From assembly GCF_014196715.1 (NCBI RefSeq), contig NZ_JACIEF010000003.1:1145874-1209873 (forward strand): a stretch of 64,000 bases of DNA, in the 5' to 3' direction. The notes beneath the pieces are model-generated. The model did not search any database. It was not told the origin of the DNA and saw only the letters and a program-made list of their open reading frames with translations. The position numbers were made by a program, and so were the translations under genes. The DNA is from Pedobacter zeae (GTDB lineage Bacteria; Bacteroidota; Bacteroidia; Sphingobacteriales; Sphingobacteriaceae). Each line of letters begins with the position of its first letter. Position 1 is the stretch's first letter. Shown piece by piece: positions 54,928 through 62,936 of the stretch.

Positions 54928-55018
54928 TATCGGTTACGGTAGCCTGCTTTTTACTCCAAATCCTCTCCCGATGAAAAATCGGGATTGCGGGCTTTATGCA
55001 TCAATCAGGGCTATTTTT
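54928..55018 (-). repeat. Dispersed element with AAATAGCCCTGATTGA head, copy A
   Basis: Read on the minus strand it begins AAAATAGCCCTGATTGA, passes through a hairpin CCCGAT ... ATCGGG, then TTGGAGTAAAAAGCAGG and ends GTAACCGATAA. The same head, AAAGCAGG and tail in the same order are found on the plus strand at 60589-60674 with a different hairpin arm. It occupies part of the 488-base gene-free stretch 54730-55217. Confidence 0.8.
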
Positions 55019-55162
55019 GAACGGTCTTTGCTCCTATTACAGGTTTGCCTTTGCAAGCGCCTTTATTCCTGTTTATGCTGACTTAAACGGCGCATTTCAA
55101 CTATTATCCTTTTAAGCTCCGGTAGCTCGGCGATGGTTTGATACCTGCCGGTATACAAATAC

Positions 55163-55194
55163 AAAAGGCTCACCACTTTCGTTGCGAGCCTTTT
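55163..55194 (-). terminator. Rho-independent terminator of the symporter gene
   Basis: AAAAGGCTC (55163-55171) and GAGCCTTTT (55186-55194) form a 9-bp stem. On the minus strand it lies 24 bases after the symporter stop and is followed by a short T-rich tail. Confidence 0.7.
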
Positions 55195-55217
55195 GCTTAT
55201 TCTTGAATTTAATTTTT

Positions 55218-56885
55218 TTACCAGAAAATGGAGTAAAGTGCAACTAAGATTCCACATACTAAAAGCGATCCAACGGCAAACGAAGGATGAACTTTAAACA
55301 TGCTTGCATCTACCTCTAAACCATTAGATTTATCGCCTTTGCTATTTTCGAACAGACTAATGGCAACCATTACGATAATACAGATTACAAATACAAAGCC
55401 CATTCGATCTAAGAAAGGTATTTCGTAAATTCCATCTGCATTGGCTACCGAGAATCCGAAATCGTGAAGGAAAGACAAATCCATCATGCCCGGTAAGAAT
55501 TTCAACAATACTGATAAACCAAACCCTCCAATAGTAGCAAACAGGGCTGCATTCGAAGTGGTCTTTTTCCAGAAGAATCCCAATATGAACATGGCAAAAA
55601 TACCCGGGCTTACAAAACCGGTATACTCCTGTATAAATTCGAAACCACCTTTTTTGTCGATACCGAGGAAAGGTGAAATGGCGATTGCGATAATCATGGC
55701 CACAATTACCACCCAGCGTCCGGTTCTTACCAATTTTTTCTCACTGGCTTCCAAATTGATGTGTTTCTTGAAAATATCTAAAGTAAAAATAGTAGAAATA
55801 CTATTGATTTTGCCGGCTAATGAGGCCACAATTGCTGCGGTTAAAGCGGCAAAAGATAAACCTTTTAATCCCGTAGGCAAGATATTTAATAAAGTGGGGT
55901 ATGCCCTATCCGGACGAAGTTCTCCGCCAGGCATCATTGAATTTACATCAATACCCGTGTTTTCCTTATACAACATATATACGGCGATACCCGGTAAAAC
56001 CACAATTAGTGGCATCAGAAGCTTTAAGAAGGCCGCAAATAAAATACCCGCCCTGGCCGTTTTTAGATCAGCTCCTAAAGCACGCTGGGTAATGTACTGG
56101 TTACAGCCCCAATAGTTTAGGTTTACAATCCACATCCCCCCTAGCAGTACCGTCATACCCGGTAATGAAGCATAATTGGCACTGTCTTTCTTAAATATCA
56201 TATGGAAATGATCCGGTGCTTTTTCCCTCAAGAACGATAAACCATCCAATACGCCGTGGCCACCAAAATGATCGCTTACCAAATTAAGTGCTAAATACGT
56301 AGTTGCTAAACCGCCAAAAATTAAAAACGCTACCTGGATTACATCCGTGTAACCGATTACTTTCATACCGCCTAATGCAATAATTACAGCAAAAATGGCA
56401 AGGCCCATCATACAGTACCAAAAGCCGATACCCGAAATACTGCTTACCGCTAAAGCACCCAGGTATAAGATGGAGGTTAAGTTTACCACAACGTACAGTA
56501 ACAACCAGAATACCGCCATAATCATGGCTACGGTACCATTGTAACGTTGACTTAGAAATTGTGGCATGGTGTAAATCTTGTTTTTAAGATATACCGGAAT
56601 AAAAAAGGTAGCAACAATTACCAATGTTGCAGCAGCCATCCATTCATAGGTGGAAATAGCTAATCCCATTTTAAATCCATCGCCACTCATGGCTACAAAT
56701 TGCTCGGCACTAATGTTCGAGGCAATTAAGGAAGTACCGATCGCCCACCAGGTGAGTGAACCTTCTGCAAGAAAATAATCCTTGCTGCTCATCTGCTTTT
56801 GCTTCTTACGTTGGTAAATCCAAAAACCATAAATTGCTACAATCGCAAAGTAGGCGAGAAAAATAATGTAATCTGTGATTTTCAT
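55218..56885 (-). CDS. Sodium/solute symporter, SSS family (SGLT-like), probable xylose uptake
   Basis: A 555-residue transporter with about fourteen hydrophobic helices. SGLT-branch marks are FLAEGSLTWWAIGTSLIASN and the SSS core ISAEQFVAMSGDG, followed by GGMKVIGYTDVIQV. Members use sodium to bring in sugars or other solutes. It lies 125 bases downstream of xylA on the same strand, with a promoter of its own, so xylose import is the reasonable inference. Longer final helices (SLLVCGILVALYSIFW) end the protein. Confidence 0.88.
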   Translation of the reverse strand: MKITDYIIFLAYFAIVAIYGFWIYQRKKQKQMSSKDYFLAEGSLTWWAIGTSLIASNISAEQFVAMSGDGFKMGLAISTYEWMAAATLVIVATFFIPVYLKNKIYTMPQFLSQRYNGTVAMIMAVFWLLLYVVVNLTSILYLGALAVSSISGIGFWYCMMGLAIFAVIIALGGMKVIGYTDVIQVAFLIFGGLATTYLALNLVSDHFGGHGVLDGLSFLREKAPDHFHMIFKKDSANYASLPGMTVLLGGMWIVNLNYWGCNQYITQRALGADLKTARAGILFAAFLKLLMPLIVVLPGIAVYMLYKENTGIDVNSMMPGGELRPDRAYPTLLNILPTGLKGLSFAALTAAIVASLAGKINSISTIFTLDIFKKHINLEASEKKLVRTGRWVVIVAMIIAIAISPFLGIDKKGGFEFIQEYTGFVSPGIFAMFILGFFWKKTTSNAALFATIGGFGLSVLLKFLPGMMDLSFLHDFGFSVANADGIYEIPFLDRMGFVFVICIIVMVAISLFENSKGDKSNGLEVDASMFKVHPSFAVGSLLVCGILVALYSIFW

Positions 56886-56913
56886 TTAAGATAAGTTATT
56901 TGGTTTAGAGGGC

Positions 56914-56946
56914 TAAATGTAGTAAAATCATTATTTAATCTTCAAA
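56914..56946 (-). promoter_or_regulatory. Promoter of the symporter gene
   Basis: Minus-strand TTTG (56946-56943), a 21-base gap and TACATTTA (56921-56914) match the Bacteroidota consensus except for the last base. It leaves a leader of about 25 bases. Confidence 0.5.
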
Positions 56947-57010
56947 TTTTTTTGTTATAAAATGTTAAATTGACATTTATTATTTTGCAACCTAATCTTT
57001 TAGCCTGCAA

Positions 57011-58342
57011 TTAGATGTACCTGTTAATTAAATTTTCCAGATATTCTTGCTTTCCACTGCGTACCTCTGGTTCGCCATTTTCTGCAGCGTAATTCCTCAA
57101 GTCTTCTAAACTAAGTTTACCCTGTTCAAATTCAGCACCCTTTCCGTTATCAAATGAAGCATAACGGTCGGCCCTTATTTTTTTGTAATCAGATTTTTGG
57201 AGAATGGCATCCGCAGTGATCAATGCCCTGGCAAAAATATCCATACCACCGATATGTGCATAGAATAAGTCTTTCGGATCGGTTGAGTTACGGCGGATTT
57301 TTGCATCGAAGTTTACACCTCCACCCTGTAAACCACCACCTTCTAAAATAATCAGCATGGTTTCCGTTAATTCGTTAATGTCGTTCGGGAATTGATCGGT
57401 ATCCCAGCCATTTTGATAATCGCCACGGTTTGCATCGATAGAACCCAATAAACCGTTATCTACGGCCACCTGTAATTCGTGCTGGAAAGTATGGCCGGCC
57501 AGGGTGGCATGGTTAACTTCTAAATTTAATTTAAAGTCGGCCAACAGATCGTATTGTTGTAAAAAGCCTTTTACTGTAGCTGCATCGTAATCGTATTGAT
57601 GTTTAGAAGGCTCGCATGGTTTTGGCTCGATAAAAAATGTTCCTTTAAAGCCCTGCTTGCGTGCATAATCTTTAGCGGCATGTAAGAATTTTGCCAAATG
57701 CTCCTGCTCACGTTTCATGTTGGTGTTCAACAAGCTCATATAGCCTTCTCTTCCTCCCCAAAAAACATAATTTTCCCCACCGAGGGCAATTGTAGCATCT
57801 AAAGCGGCTTTAACCTGTGCAGCCCCATGTGCCAGTACATGAAAATCCGGATTGGTTGCTGCCCCGTTCATGTAGCGCTTGTGGCTGAATAAATTTGCGG
57901 TTCCCCAGAGTAATTTTACACCACTTTCTGCCTGTTTTTGCTTGGCATACTCAACCAATGCCTGTAACCTGCGTTCATTTTCGACAACATCGTCGCTATA
58001 ATCTACTACATCCACATCATGGAAACAGTAATATGGAATCTGCATTTTAGTGATAAATTCAAATGCTGCATCCATTTTATCTTTTGCTCTTTCTACTGCA
58101 TCTTTTTTTTCATCCCAAGGAAAAATATGCGTTGCACCTCCAAACGGATCGGCACCGTTGCCATTAAATGAATGCCAGTAAGCGCAGGCAAACTTAAAAT
58201 GTTCCTTCATGGTTTTACCCGCTACTACCTTGTTGGCATCATACCATCTAAATGCTAATGGATTATGGCTTTCCAGACCTTCAAACTTGATCTGATCAAT
58301 GCCTTTGAAAAATTCCGTTGCTCCTGTTACTACTTTTGTCAT
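57011..58342 (-). CDS. xylA: Xylose isomerase
   Basis: A 443-residue class II (long) xylose isomerase that converts D-xylose to D-xylulose. Typical segments are FKFACAYWHSFNGNGADPFG, YYCFHDVDV, WGGREGYMSLLNTN, FFIEPKPCEPSKHQYDYD, LEVNHATLAGHTF and DANRGDYQNGWDTDQFP. The last group carries the metal-binding residues. It follows xylB on the same strand after a 123-base spacer that holds an inverted repeat. Confidence 0.97.
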   Translation of the reverse strand: MTKVVTGATEFFKGIDQIKFEGLESHNPLAFRWYDANKVVAGKTMKEHFKFACAYWHSFNGNGADPFGGATHIFPWDEKKDAVERAKDKMDAAFEFITKMQIPYYCFHDVDVVDYSDDVVENERRLQALVEYAKQKQAESGVKLLWGTANLFSHKRYMNGAATNPDFHVLAHGAAQVKAALDATIALGGENYVFWGGREGYMSLLNTNMKREQEHLAKFLHAAKDYARKQGFKGTFFIEPKPCEPSKHQYDYDAATVKGFLQQYDLLADFKLNLEVNHATLAGHTFQHELQVAVDNGLLGSIDANRGDYQNGWDTDQFPNDINELTETMLIILEGGGLQGGGVNFDAKIRRNSTDPKDLFYAHIGGMDIFARALITADAILQKSDYKKIRADRYASFDNGKGAEFEQGKLSLEDLRNYAAENGEPEVRSGKQEYLENLINRYI

Positions 58343-58367
58343 GTTTTTTGTTTTTTGGTTGGGGTTG

Positions 58368-58456
58368 ATGGCTCATGGCCTATAGTTTATTAATCCATGG
58401 TCTTTGGCTGATAACTTATAACCAACTGATCTAGGAACTATTAAACCGTGAGCCAT
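58368..58456. repeat. Inverted repeat in the xylB-xylA spacer
   Basis: ATGGCTCATGG (58368-58378) and CCGTGAGCCAT (58446-58456) pair over 10 of 11 bases. The filler carries further short ATGG/CCAT words. Related word-like repeats appear at 4600-4710 and 61262-61330. Confidence 0.5.
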
Positions 58457-58465
58457 AAACCAAAT

Positions 58466-59947
58466 TTATCTTGCTAATTGTTTTTCTAATATTGCTTTCC
58501 AATCCTGGTAGATGGCTTCATAACCAGCTGAATGTTGGGGTGTTAAAGTGTTAATTACATTGTGTTTGCTAAAAGCTTCTTCGGTAGTTTTAAAAATTCC
58601 GGCACCTATACCCGCACCTAAGGCTGCACCTACACTACCGTCGTTTTCATAAAGTTCAACCGGAATGCCTGTAACATCTACAAAAGTTTGAGCAAATAGA
58701 TCACTTAAAAAAAGGTTGGCCCTTCCGGCCCGGATTACTTTAGGCTGCATGCCGTTTTCGCGCATAATATCCAATCCATAACGGAAAGAAAAAGCAATTC
58801 CTTCCTGTACAGCCCTGAAGATATCGGATTGATTGTGGAGGTTTAAATCAATACCCAAAAACTCCGCACCCGTATATTGGTTGTTTAACATCCGCTCTGC
58901 ACCATTTCCGAAAGGAAGTACCTTTAAACCGTTACTGCCTATCGGTGCTTTTGATGCGAGGATATTCAGATCAGCATAGGTAGCCTGGGATGCAAAATTA
59001 TGTTTGGCCCAACGGTACATGCTACCGGTACCATTAATACAAAGTAAAACTCCGGTATGCTTTGTTTCCTCCGAATAGGTTACATGCGCAAAGGTATTTA
59101 CTCTCGATTGTTGGTCGTAGGTAAGCTCATCACTCACGCCGTAAATTACGCCCGATGTTCCGGCCGTTGCTGCAACTTCACCGGGTTTTAGTACATTTAA
59201 GGAAAGTGCATTGTTCGGCTGATCGCCCGCTTTATAAGCAACAGGAATGCCGGTTGCTAAACCCAGGGAGCCGGCAATATCGGCAGTTAAATAGCCATGT
59301 TCCGAAAACAGCGGTTTCACAGTTGGGATGAGGTCGTTCGAAATGCCATAATAATTCATCACATCTTCAGAAATTTCGTGATTTTGAAAATCCCAAAAAA
59401 TGCCTTCCGATAACGCAGAAATGCTGGTTGTAATTTCTCCCGTTAATTTCATGGCAATGAAATCGCCCGGCAGCATGATTTTATCGATGCGGTTGTAAAT
59501 CTCCGGTTCATTTGTTTTTACCCAGGCCAGTTTTGAGGCTGTGAAATTCCCGGGGGAATTTAGCAGGTGTTTTAACGATTTTTCATGACCGATTGCCTCG
59601 AAAGCACCATTGCCCAATTCAACTGCTCTGCTGTCGCACCAAATAATGCTGTCGCGGAGCACCTCTTTGTTTTTATCTACAACAACCAATCCGTGCATTT
59701 GATAAGCAATACCAATGGCTTTAATTTCTTTAGGATCAAACAGGCCGGTTGAATTTAATTTTAAAATGGCCTGTTGAACATTTTGCCACCAATCATTGGG
59801 TGATTGTTCTGCCCAGCCCGATTGTACAGATTTGATCGCCGTTTCCTCTTCAGGGTATTGAGCTGTGGCTACATTTTTTTGCGTAGCAATTTCAACAACT
59901 GCAACTTTTATAGATGAGGTTCCTAAATCAATTCCTAATAAGTACAT
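58466..59947 (-). CDS. xylB: Xylulokinase
   Basis: A 493-residue FGGY-family sugar kinase. It opens with GIDLGTSSIKVAVVE (phosphate 1) and has AIGIAYQMHGLVVVD, the catalytic region LPGDFIAMKLTGE, and the C-terminal adenosine-binding RAGRANLFLSDLFAQ and GAALGAGIGAG. It phosphorylates D-xylulose with ATP. It is the first gene of the minus-strand xylose locus, with a promoter that is overlapped by a LacI-type palindrome. Confidence 0.96.
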   Translation of the reverse strand: MYLLGIDLGTSSIKVAVVEIATQKNVATAQYPEEETAIKSVQSGWAEQSPNDWWQNVQQAILKLNSTGLFDPKEIKAIGIAYQMHGLVVVDKNKEVLRDSIIWCDSRAVELGNGAFEAIGHEKSLKHLLNSPGNFTASKLAWVKTNEPEIYNRIDKIMLPGDFIAMKLTGEITTSISALSEGIFWDFQNHEISEDVMNYYGISNDLIPTVKPLFSEHGYLTADIAGSLGLATGIPVAYKAGDQPNNALSLNVLKPGEVAATAGTSGVIYGVSDELTYDQQSRVNTFAHVTYSEETKHTGVLLCINGTGSMYRWAKHNFASQATYADLNILASKAPIGSNGLKVLPFGNGAERMLNNQYTGAEFLGIDLNLHNQSDIFRAVQEGIAFSFRYGLDIMRENGMQPKVIRAGRANLFLSDLFAQTFVDVTGIPVELYENDGSVGAALGAGIGAGIFKTTEEAFSKHNVINTLTPQHSAGYEAIYQDWKAILEKQLAR

Positions 59948-59972
59948 GCTTTTAAGTTATTTTATATTTGGT

Positions 59973-59990
59973 TATGCAAACGGTTGCATA
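59973..59990. promoter_or_regulatory. LacI-type operator O1 at the xylB promoter
   Basis: TATGCAAACGGTTGCATA is an 18-bp palindrome with one central mismatch pair and matches the LacI/GalR operator style (TGnAAnCGnTTnCA). It begins inside the -7 box of the xylB promoter, so a bound repressor would block transcription start. Confidence 0.7.
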
Positions 59991-60019
59991 AAGATAGGTG
60001 TAAAAATATAAAACGCAAA
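59989..60019 (-). promoter_or_regulatory. Promoter of xylB
   Basis: Minus-strand TTTG (60019-60016), exactly 19 bases, then TATCTTTA (59996-59989). This matches the Bacteroidota consensus except for the last base of the -7 box, which overlaps operator O1. Confidence 0.65.
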
Positions 60020-60044
60020 TTTTTTACAAAATCTCTTTGATTTT

Positions 60045-60062
60045 TATGCAACCGTTTGAATT
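60045..60062. promoter_or_regulatory. LacI-type operator O2
   Basis: TATGCAACCGTTTGAATT matches the reverse complement of O1 at 14 of 18 positions, including the whole TATGCAACCGTTTG core. Its centre is 72 bases from that of O1, close to seven helical turns, which suits looping. It also lies upstream of the CsaA-like gene. Confidence 0.6.
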
Positions 60063-60105
60063 GAATTGTATTTTATCTTATTTTAAACTACCAGCGAATA
60101 ATTTA

Positions 60106-60113
60106 TATTTTTG
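60106..60113 (+). promoter_or_regulatory. Candidate -7 box of the CsaA-like gene
   Basis: TATTTTTG fits TAnnTTTG and lies 21 bases before the ATG at 60135. No clear -33 element; operator O2 lies about 45 bases upstream of the box. Confidence 0.4.
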
Positions 60114-60134
60114 CCGGTAATACATTAATTGTTT

Positions 60135-60470
60135 ATGGAACAGATTACCTGGAGTGATTTCGAAAAGGTTGAATTAAGAGTGGGTACTATTTTAGAGGCT
60201 TTCGAATTTCCTGAAGCCCGGAAACCAGCCTATAAGGTAAAGGTGGATTTTGGTGAATTTGGCATTAAAATGAGCAGTGCACAGATTACGAAACATTATA
60301 CATTGGAAGAATTACCCGGAAAACAGATCATAGGGGTGATTAACTTTCCTAAAAAGCAGATCGGCAAATTTATGTCCGAATTTTTAGTAACCGGCTTTGC
60401 CGATGAAAACGGCGATATTGTGTTAGCAGCTGTACAAAGCAAGGTGCCGAACGGAAGTAAGTTGATTTAG
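60135..60470 (+). CDS. CsaA-like tRNA-binding domain protein
   Basis: A 111-residue protein that is a single tRNA-binding OB fold of the CsaA/YtpR/Arc1 type: VELRVGTILEAFEFPEARKPAYKVKVDFG, SSAQIT and the final AAVQSKVPNGSKLI. The start at 60135 (MEQITWSD) is chosen over a TTG at 60129. CsaA proteins bind tRNA or act as secretion-linked chaperones. The gene diverges from the xylose locus and shares the operator region. Confidence 0.9.
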   Translation: MEQITWSDFEKVELRVGTILEAFEFPEARKPAYKVKVDFGEFGIKMSSAQITKHYTLEELPGKQIIGVINFPKKQIGKFMSEFLVTGFADENGDIVLAAVQSKVPNGSKLI

Positions 60471-60489
60471 TAAGCATATTTCTCATTTT

Positions 60490-60499
60490 CCCCCCCCCC
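60490..60499. repeat. Run of ten C
   Basis: Ten consecutive C lie 20 bases after the CsaA-like stop in an otherwise A/T-rich stretch. Such tracts are slippage-prone, but here the tract is between genes and about 290 bases from the tadA start. Confidence 0.6.
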
Positions 60500-60588
60500 A
60501 GATTTAAAGATAAGACACGCAGATCGACGCAGATTTAAGCAAATTAAAATGTTAAATTCTGCAGCTTTCATCAGCGCCGATCTGCGGG

Positions 60589-60674
60589 AAAATAGCCCTG
60601 ATTGAAGTGGAAAGCACGCAAGCGAGGAACGAGTGCGGACTTGGAATGGAAAGCAGGACCGCAGTAACCGATGA
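60589..60674 (+). repeat. Dispersed element with AAATAGCCCTGATTGA head, copy B
   Basis: It begins AAAATAGCCCTGATTGA and continues GAAAGCACGCA with an arm GCAC ... GTGC, then CTTGGAATGGAAAGCAGG and GTAACCGATGA. This is the same order as the minus-strand copy at 54928-55018, with a different arm. It occupies part of the 323-base gap 60471-60793, which otherwise holds the C run and an imperfect CGCAGATC/GATCTGCG pair. Confidence 0.8.
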
Positions 60675-60781
60675 GCACTCGTGTTGCACTCTAAAACCTA
60701 AACAAAATTTATCCTTTAACTTGTAAGGGCTTGCCTTTCTGCCGCCCTTTCAAACTTACGGGGTCTTTCCGCATTATACCT

Positions 60782-60789
60782 TATATTTG
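60782..60789 (+). promoter_or_regulatory. -7 box with almost no leader before tadA
   Basis: TATATTTG matches TAnnTTTG exactly and ends 4 bases before the tadA ATG, the same distance as at the RlmI-like gene. The message would begin at or next to the start codon. Confidence 0.5.
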
Positions 60790-60793
60790 CCCA

Positions 60794-61261
60794 ATGAGTT
60801 TTTACAATTTCGAAAATACCGATCCGGGGGAAGAAGACCTTCATTACATGAAATTAGCTTTGGAAGAAGCCAAGAAAGCTTTGGCCGAAGATGAAATTCC
60901 GATAGGCGCCATCGTGGTCAGTAAAAACAGGATTATTGGTCGCGGTTATAACTTAACCGAACGCTTTAATGATGTTACTGCGCATGCCGAAATGCAGGCT
61001 TTTACTTCTGCTGCGCAAACCATCGGAGCAAAATATTTACGGGATTGTACCCTTTACGTAACCATAGAGCCTTGTGTAATGTGCGCCGGTGCAAGTTACT
61101 GGACACAGATCGGCCGGATCGTTTACGGCGCCCGCGAAGAGAAAAGAGGTTTTATTTCTAAAAATGCAAATCTGCTCCATCCTAAAACGGTGTTAAAAGG
61201 TGGCGTAATGGCAGAGGAGTGTGGAGCACTGATGAAAGGTTTCTTTGCAAAGAAAAGATGA
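60794..61261 (+). CDS. tadA: tRNA-specific adenosine deaminase
   Basis: A 155-residue zinc deaminase of the cytidine deaminase-like fold. The zinc and proton-shuttle site is H64-A-E66 in TAHAEMQAF, with C94 and C97 in EPCVMCAGA. The C-terminal FFAKKR and YGAREEKRGF parts match TadA, which converts A34 of tRNA-Arg to inosine. A guanine deaminase-like role is less likely. The start at 60794 gives the family-typical length; the frame remains open 21 codons upstream. Confidence 0.92.
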   Translation: MSFYNFENTDPGEEDLHYMKLALEEAKKALAEDEIPIGAIVVSKNRIIGRGYNLTERFNDVTAHAEMQAFTSAAQTIGAKYLRDCTLYVTIEPCVMCAGASYWTQIGRIVYGAREEKRGFISKNANLLHPKTVLKGGVMAEECGALMKGFFAKKR

Positions 61262-61458
61262 GTTAATGGTTATAGTTCACAGGCGAGCAGGCTATTTTAC
61301 TATCGTCCATTAACTATTGACTAAATTGTAATCTTCATAAAAAACGGCTTGATTTACCGCCCTGAACCTTCCAACTTTTTAACCCTTTCAGCTTTCCAAC
61401 ATTAACCCGGAAAACGATTTGATGATAATAACATGAACAAATCTTAACGTTCTAATGT

Positions 61459-61466
61459 TATATTTG
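61459..61466 (+). promoter_or_regulatory. Candidate -7 box of the superoxide dismutase gene
   Basis: TATATTTG matches TAnnTTTG and leaves a leader of about 34 bases. No TTTG is seen at the expected -33 position. Confidence 0.4.
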
Positions 61467-61504
61467 CTACAAGAAACATTTTTAAATCTTAAAACATAAA
61501 TATT

Positions 61505-62113
61505 ATGGCTTTTGAATTACCTGCGTTACACTACGCAACCGATGCATTAGAACCGCATATCGACAAAACTACGATGGAAATCCATCACGATAAACATCAC
61601 CAGGCTTACGTTACCAACTTAAACAAGGCGTTAGAAGGTAAACCAGAAGCAAGTTCAAGCATCGAGGAAATTGTAAAAAACATTTCAAAATTCCCTGCTG
61701 CTGTTAGAAATAATGGTGGTGGTCACTATAACCACTCTTTATTCTGGAACATTTTAGGTCCAAACAAAGGAGGCGAGCCAACCGGCGATTTAGCCAAGGC
61801 AATTAACGAAACTTTTGGTTCGTTTGCCGATCTTAAAACCAAATTACAAGAAGCAGGTGCTACCCGTTTCGGTTCTGGTTGGGCTTGGCTATCGGTTGGT
61901 GCTGATAAAAAACTTCAGGTTTCTTCTACTCCAAATCAAGATAACCCCTTAATGGACATTGCAGAAGTAAAGGGAACACCAATTTTAGGTATCGATGTTT
62001 GGGAGCACGCCTATTATTTAAAATATCAAAATAAACGTCCGGATTACTTAGCCGCAATCTGGAACGTGATTAACTGGGATGCCGTTGCTGAGCTTTACAA
62101 AAAAGCATTGTAA
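61505..62113 (+). CDS. Iron/manganese superoxide dismutase
   Basis: A 202-residue enzyme that turns superoxide into oxygen and hydrogen peroxide. The four metal ligands are visible: H27 (MEIHHDKHH), H77 (GGGHYNHSLFW), D164 and H168 (GIDVWEHAYYLKYQNKR). The GGGHYNHSLFW stretch is closer to manganese or cambialistic enzymes than to the classic iron form (AAQVWNH), so metal use is left open. It has no signal peptide. The oxidative-stress regulator OxyR lies less than 1 kb away on the opposite strand. Confidence 0.95.
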   Translation: MAFELPALHYATDALEPHIDKTTMEIHHDKHHQAYVTNLNKALEGKPEASSSIEEIVKNISKFPAAVRNNGGGHYNHSLFWNILGPNKGGEPTGDLAKAINETFGSFADLKTKLQEAGATRFGSGWAWLSVGADKKLQVSSTPNQDNPLMDIAEVKGTPILGIDVWEHAYYLKYQNKRPDYLAAIWNVINWDAVAELYKKAL

Positions 62114-62135
62114 TTAAAACCCGATAAAATTTTAG

Positions 62136-62166
62136 GAAGTCCTGGTGTAAACCGGGACTTTCTTGT
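62136..62166 (+). terminator. Rho-independent terminator of the superoxide dismutase gene
   Basis: AAGTCCTGGT-GTAA-ACCGGGACTT forms a 10-bp stem with one G-T type mismatch, followed by TCTTGTTTT. Its AGTCCTG arm is shared with the terminators at 16741 and 18303. Confidence 0.8.
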
Positions 62167-62208
62167 TTTAAGATATTTAAGTAACTTCGCATACATTAAA
62201 TAGTTAAC

Positions 62209-62664
62209 ATGAAAAGGCTTGTAATTTTATTGGTATTCCTGGTTGGTATAAACGGTTTGGTGCGTGCGCAACAGAATAAAATGCCTACACCTTCAGAAAT
62301 TGCACAGAAGAATGTGGAAGATCTGGATAAGCGATTAAAACTGAATGGCACGCAAAAAAGTGTGATATATAGTTTTACCTACAACCAGGCTAAAGAACAA
62401 GCCGAATTAATTAAAAGGCAACAGGCAGGTAATTCGAAAGAAGAAGATGTAGATAAATTCTATAAACTGCAGAACGAAACCACTAAAAATATCCGTAACG
62501 TTTTAAGGCCTGAGCAACAACTTGAGTACGATAAAGTTATCGAGGAACGTTTAAGCGGAAAAAGCCCTAAAAACAAGAAAAAGAAAAAAGGCGAAGAGGA
62601 AGAAGTACAGAGCGATATTAAAGGGTTACTGTCTGCGCCTCCGGTAGAAAAACAAAATCCATAA
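62209..62664 (+). CDS. Small secreted helical protein
   Basis: A 151-residue protein with a signal peptide (ending LVRAQQN), a helical middle (IAQKNVEDLDKRLKLNGTQK, then a KYKLQNETTKNIRNVL-like helix) and a basic lysine run near 120-128 followed by an acidic stretch. The LNGTQKxxIYSF and LRPEQQLEYDK pattern resembles the LTxxQ repeats of Spy/CpxP-type periplasmic chaperones, which fits its size, but I do not assign it firmly. Confidence 0.6.
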   Translation: MKRLVILLVFLVGINGLVRAQQNKMPTPSEIAQKNVEDLDKRLKLNGTQKSVIYSFTYNQAKEQAELIKRQQAGNSKEEDVDKFYKLQNETTKNIRNVLRPEQQLEYDKVIEERLSGKSPKNKKKKKGEEEEVQSDIKGLLSAPPVEKQNP

Positions 62665-62693
62665 TGGCTTAAGTCGTCCTTCAATAAAAGCAG

Positions 62694-62936
62694 ATGCCTG
62701 AAATTATCCTCGGTGTGGTTGTACTAGGGCTATTATTGTCACCCCAGTTACTGGCTGGTTTTTTAGCCAAAAGAACCGGGCGTAAATTCTGGTTCTGGTT
62801 TTTGATTTCCTTTTTAATCCCCATTATTTCGCTGATCATCCTGATCTTTTTGGAAGATAAAAATCCTGCTGCAAAAAGCTATAAGCTGGCAGATCATGTG
62901 GATAGAGACAAAGGATTAGTTCCAAGGGTGAAATAA
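62694..62936 (+). CDS. Small membrane protein, unknown
   Basis: An 80-residue protein with two hydrophobic segments (IILGVVVLGLLLSPQLLAGF and FWFWFLISFLIPIISLIILI), separated by a basic loop AKRTGRKF, and a polar tail. The AKRxGRxFWFW(F/L) loop is typical of small Bacteroidota membrane proteins without known function. It follows the secreted helical protein by 29 bases on the same strand. Confidence 0.65.
   Translation: MPEIILGVVVLGLLLSPQLLAGFLAKRTGRKFWFWFLISFLIPIISLIILIFLEDKNPAAKSYKLADHVDRDKGLVPRVK

Noticed and set aside
55063..55257. Minus-strand 64-codon frame after the symporter gene
   Set aside because: It overlaps the end of the symporter gene and spans the terminator stem, so it is unlikely to be an independent gene, although its last 25 codons look protein-like.
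55486..56115. Plus-strand 209-codon frame opposite the symporter gene
   Set aside because: Fully antisense to a convincing membrane transporter; composition follows the complement of hydrophobic codons.
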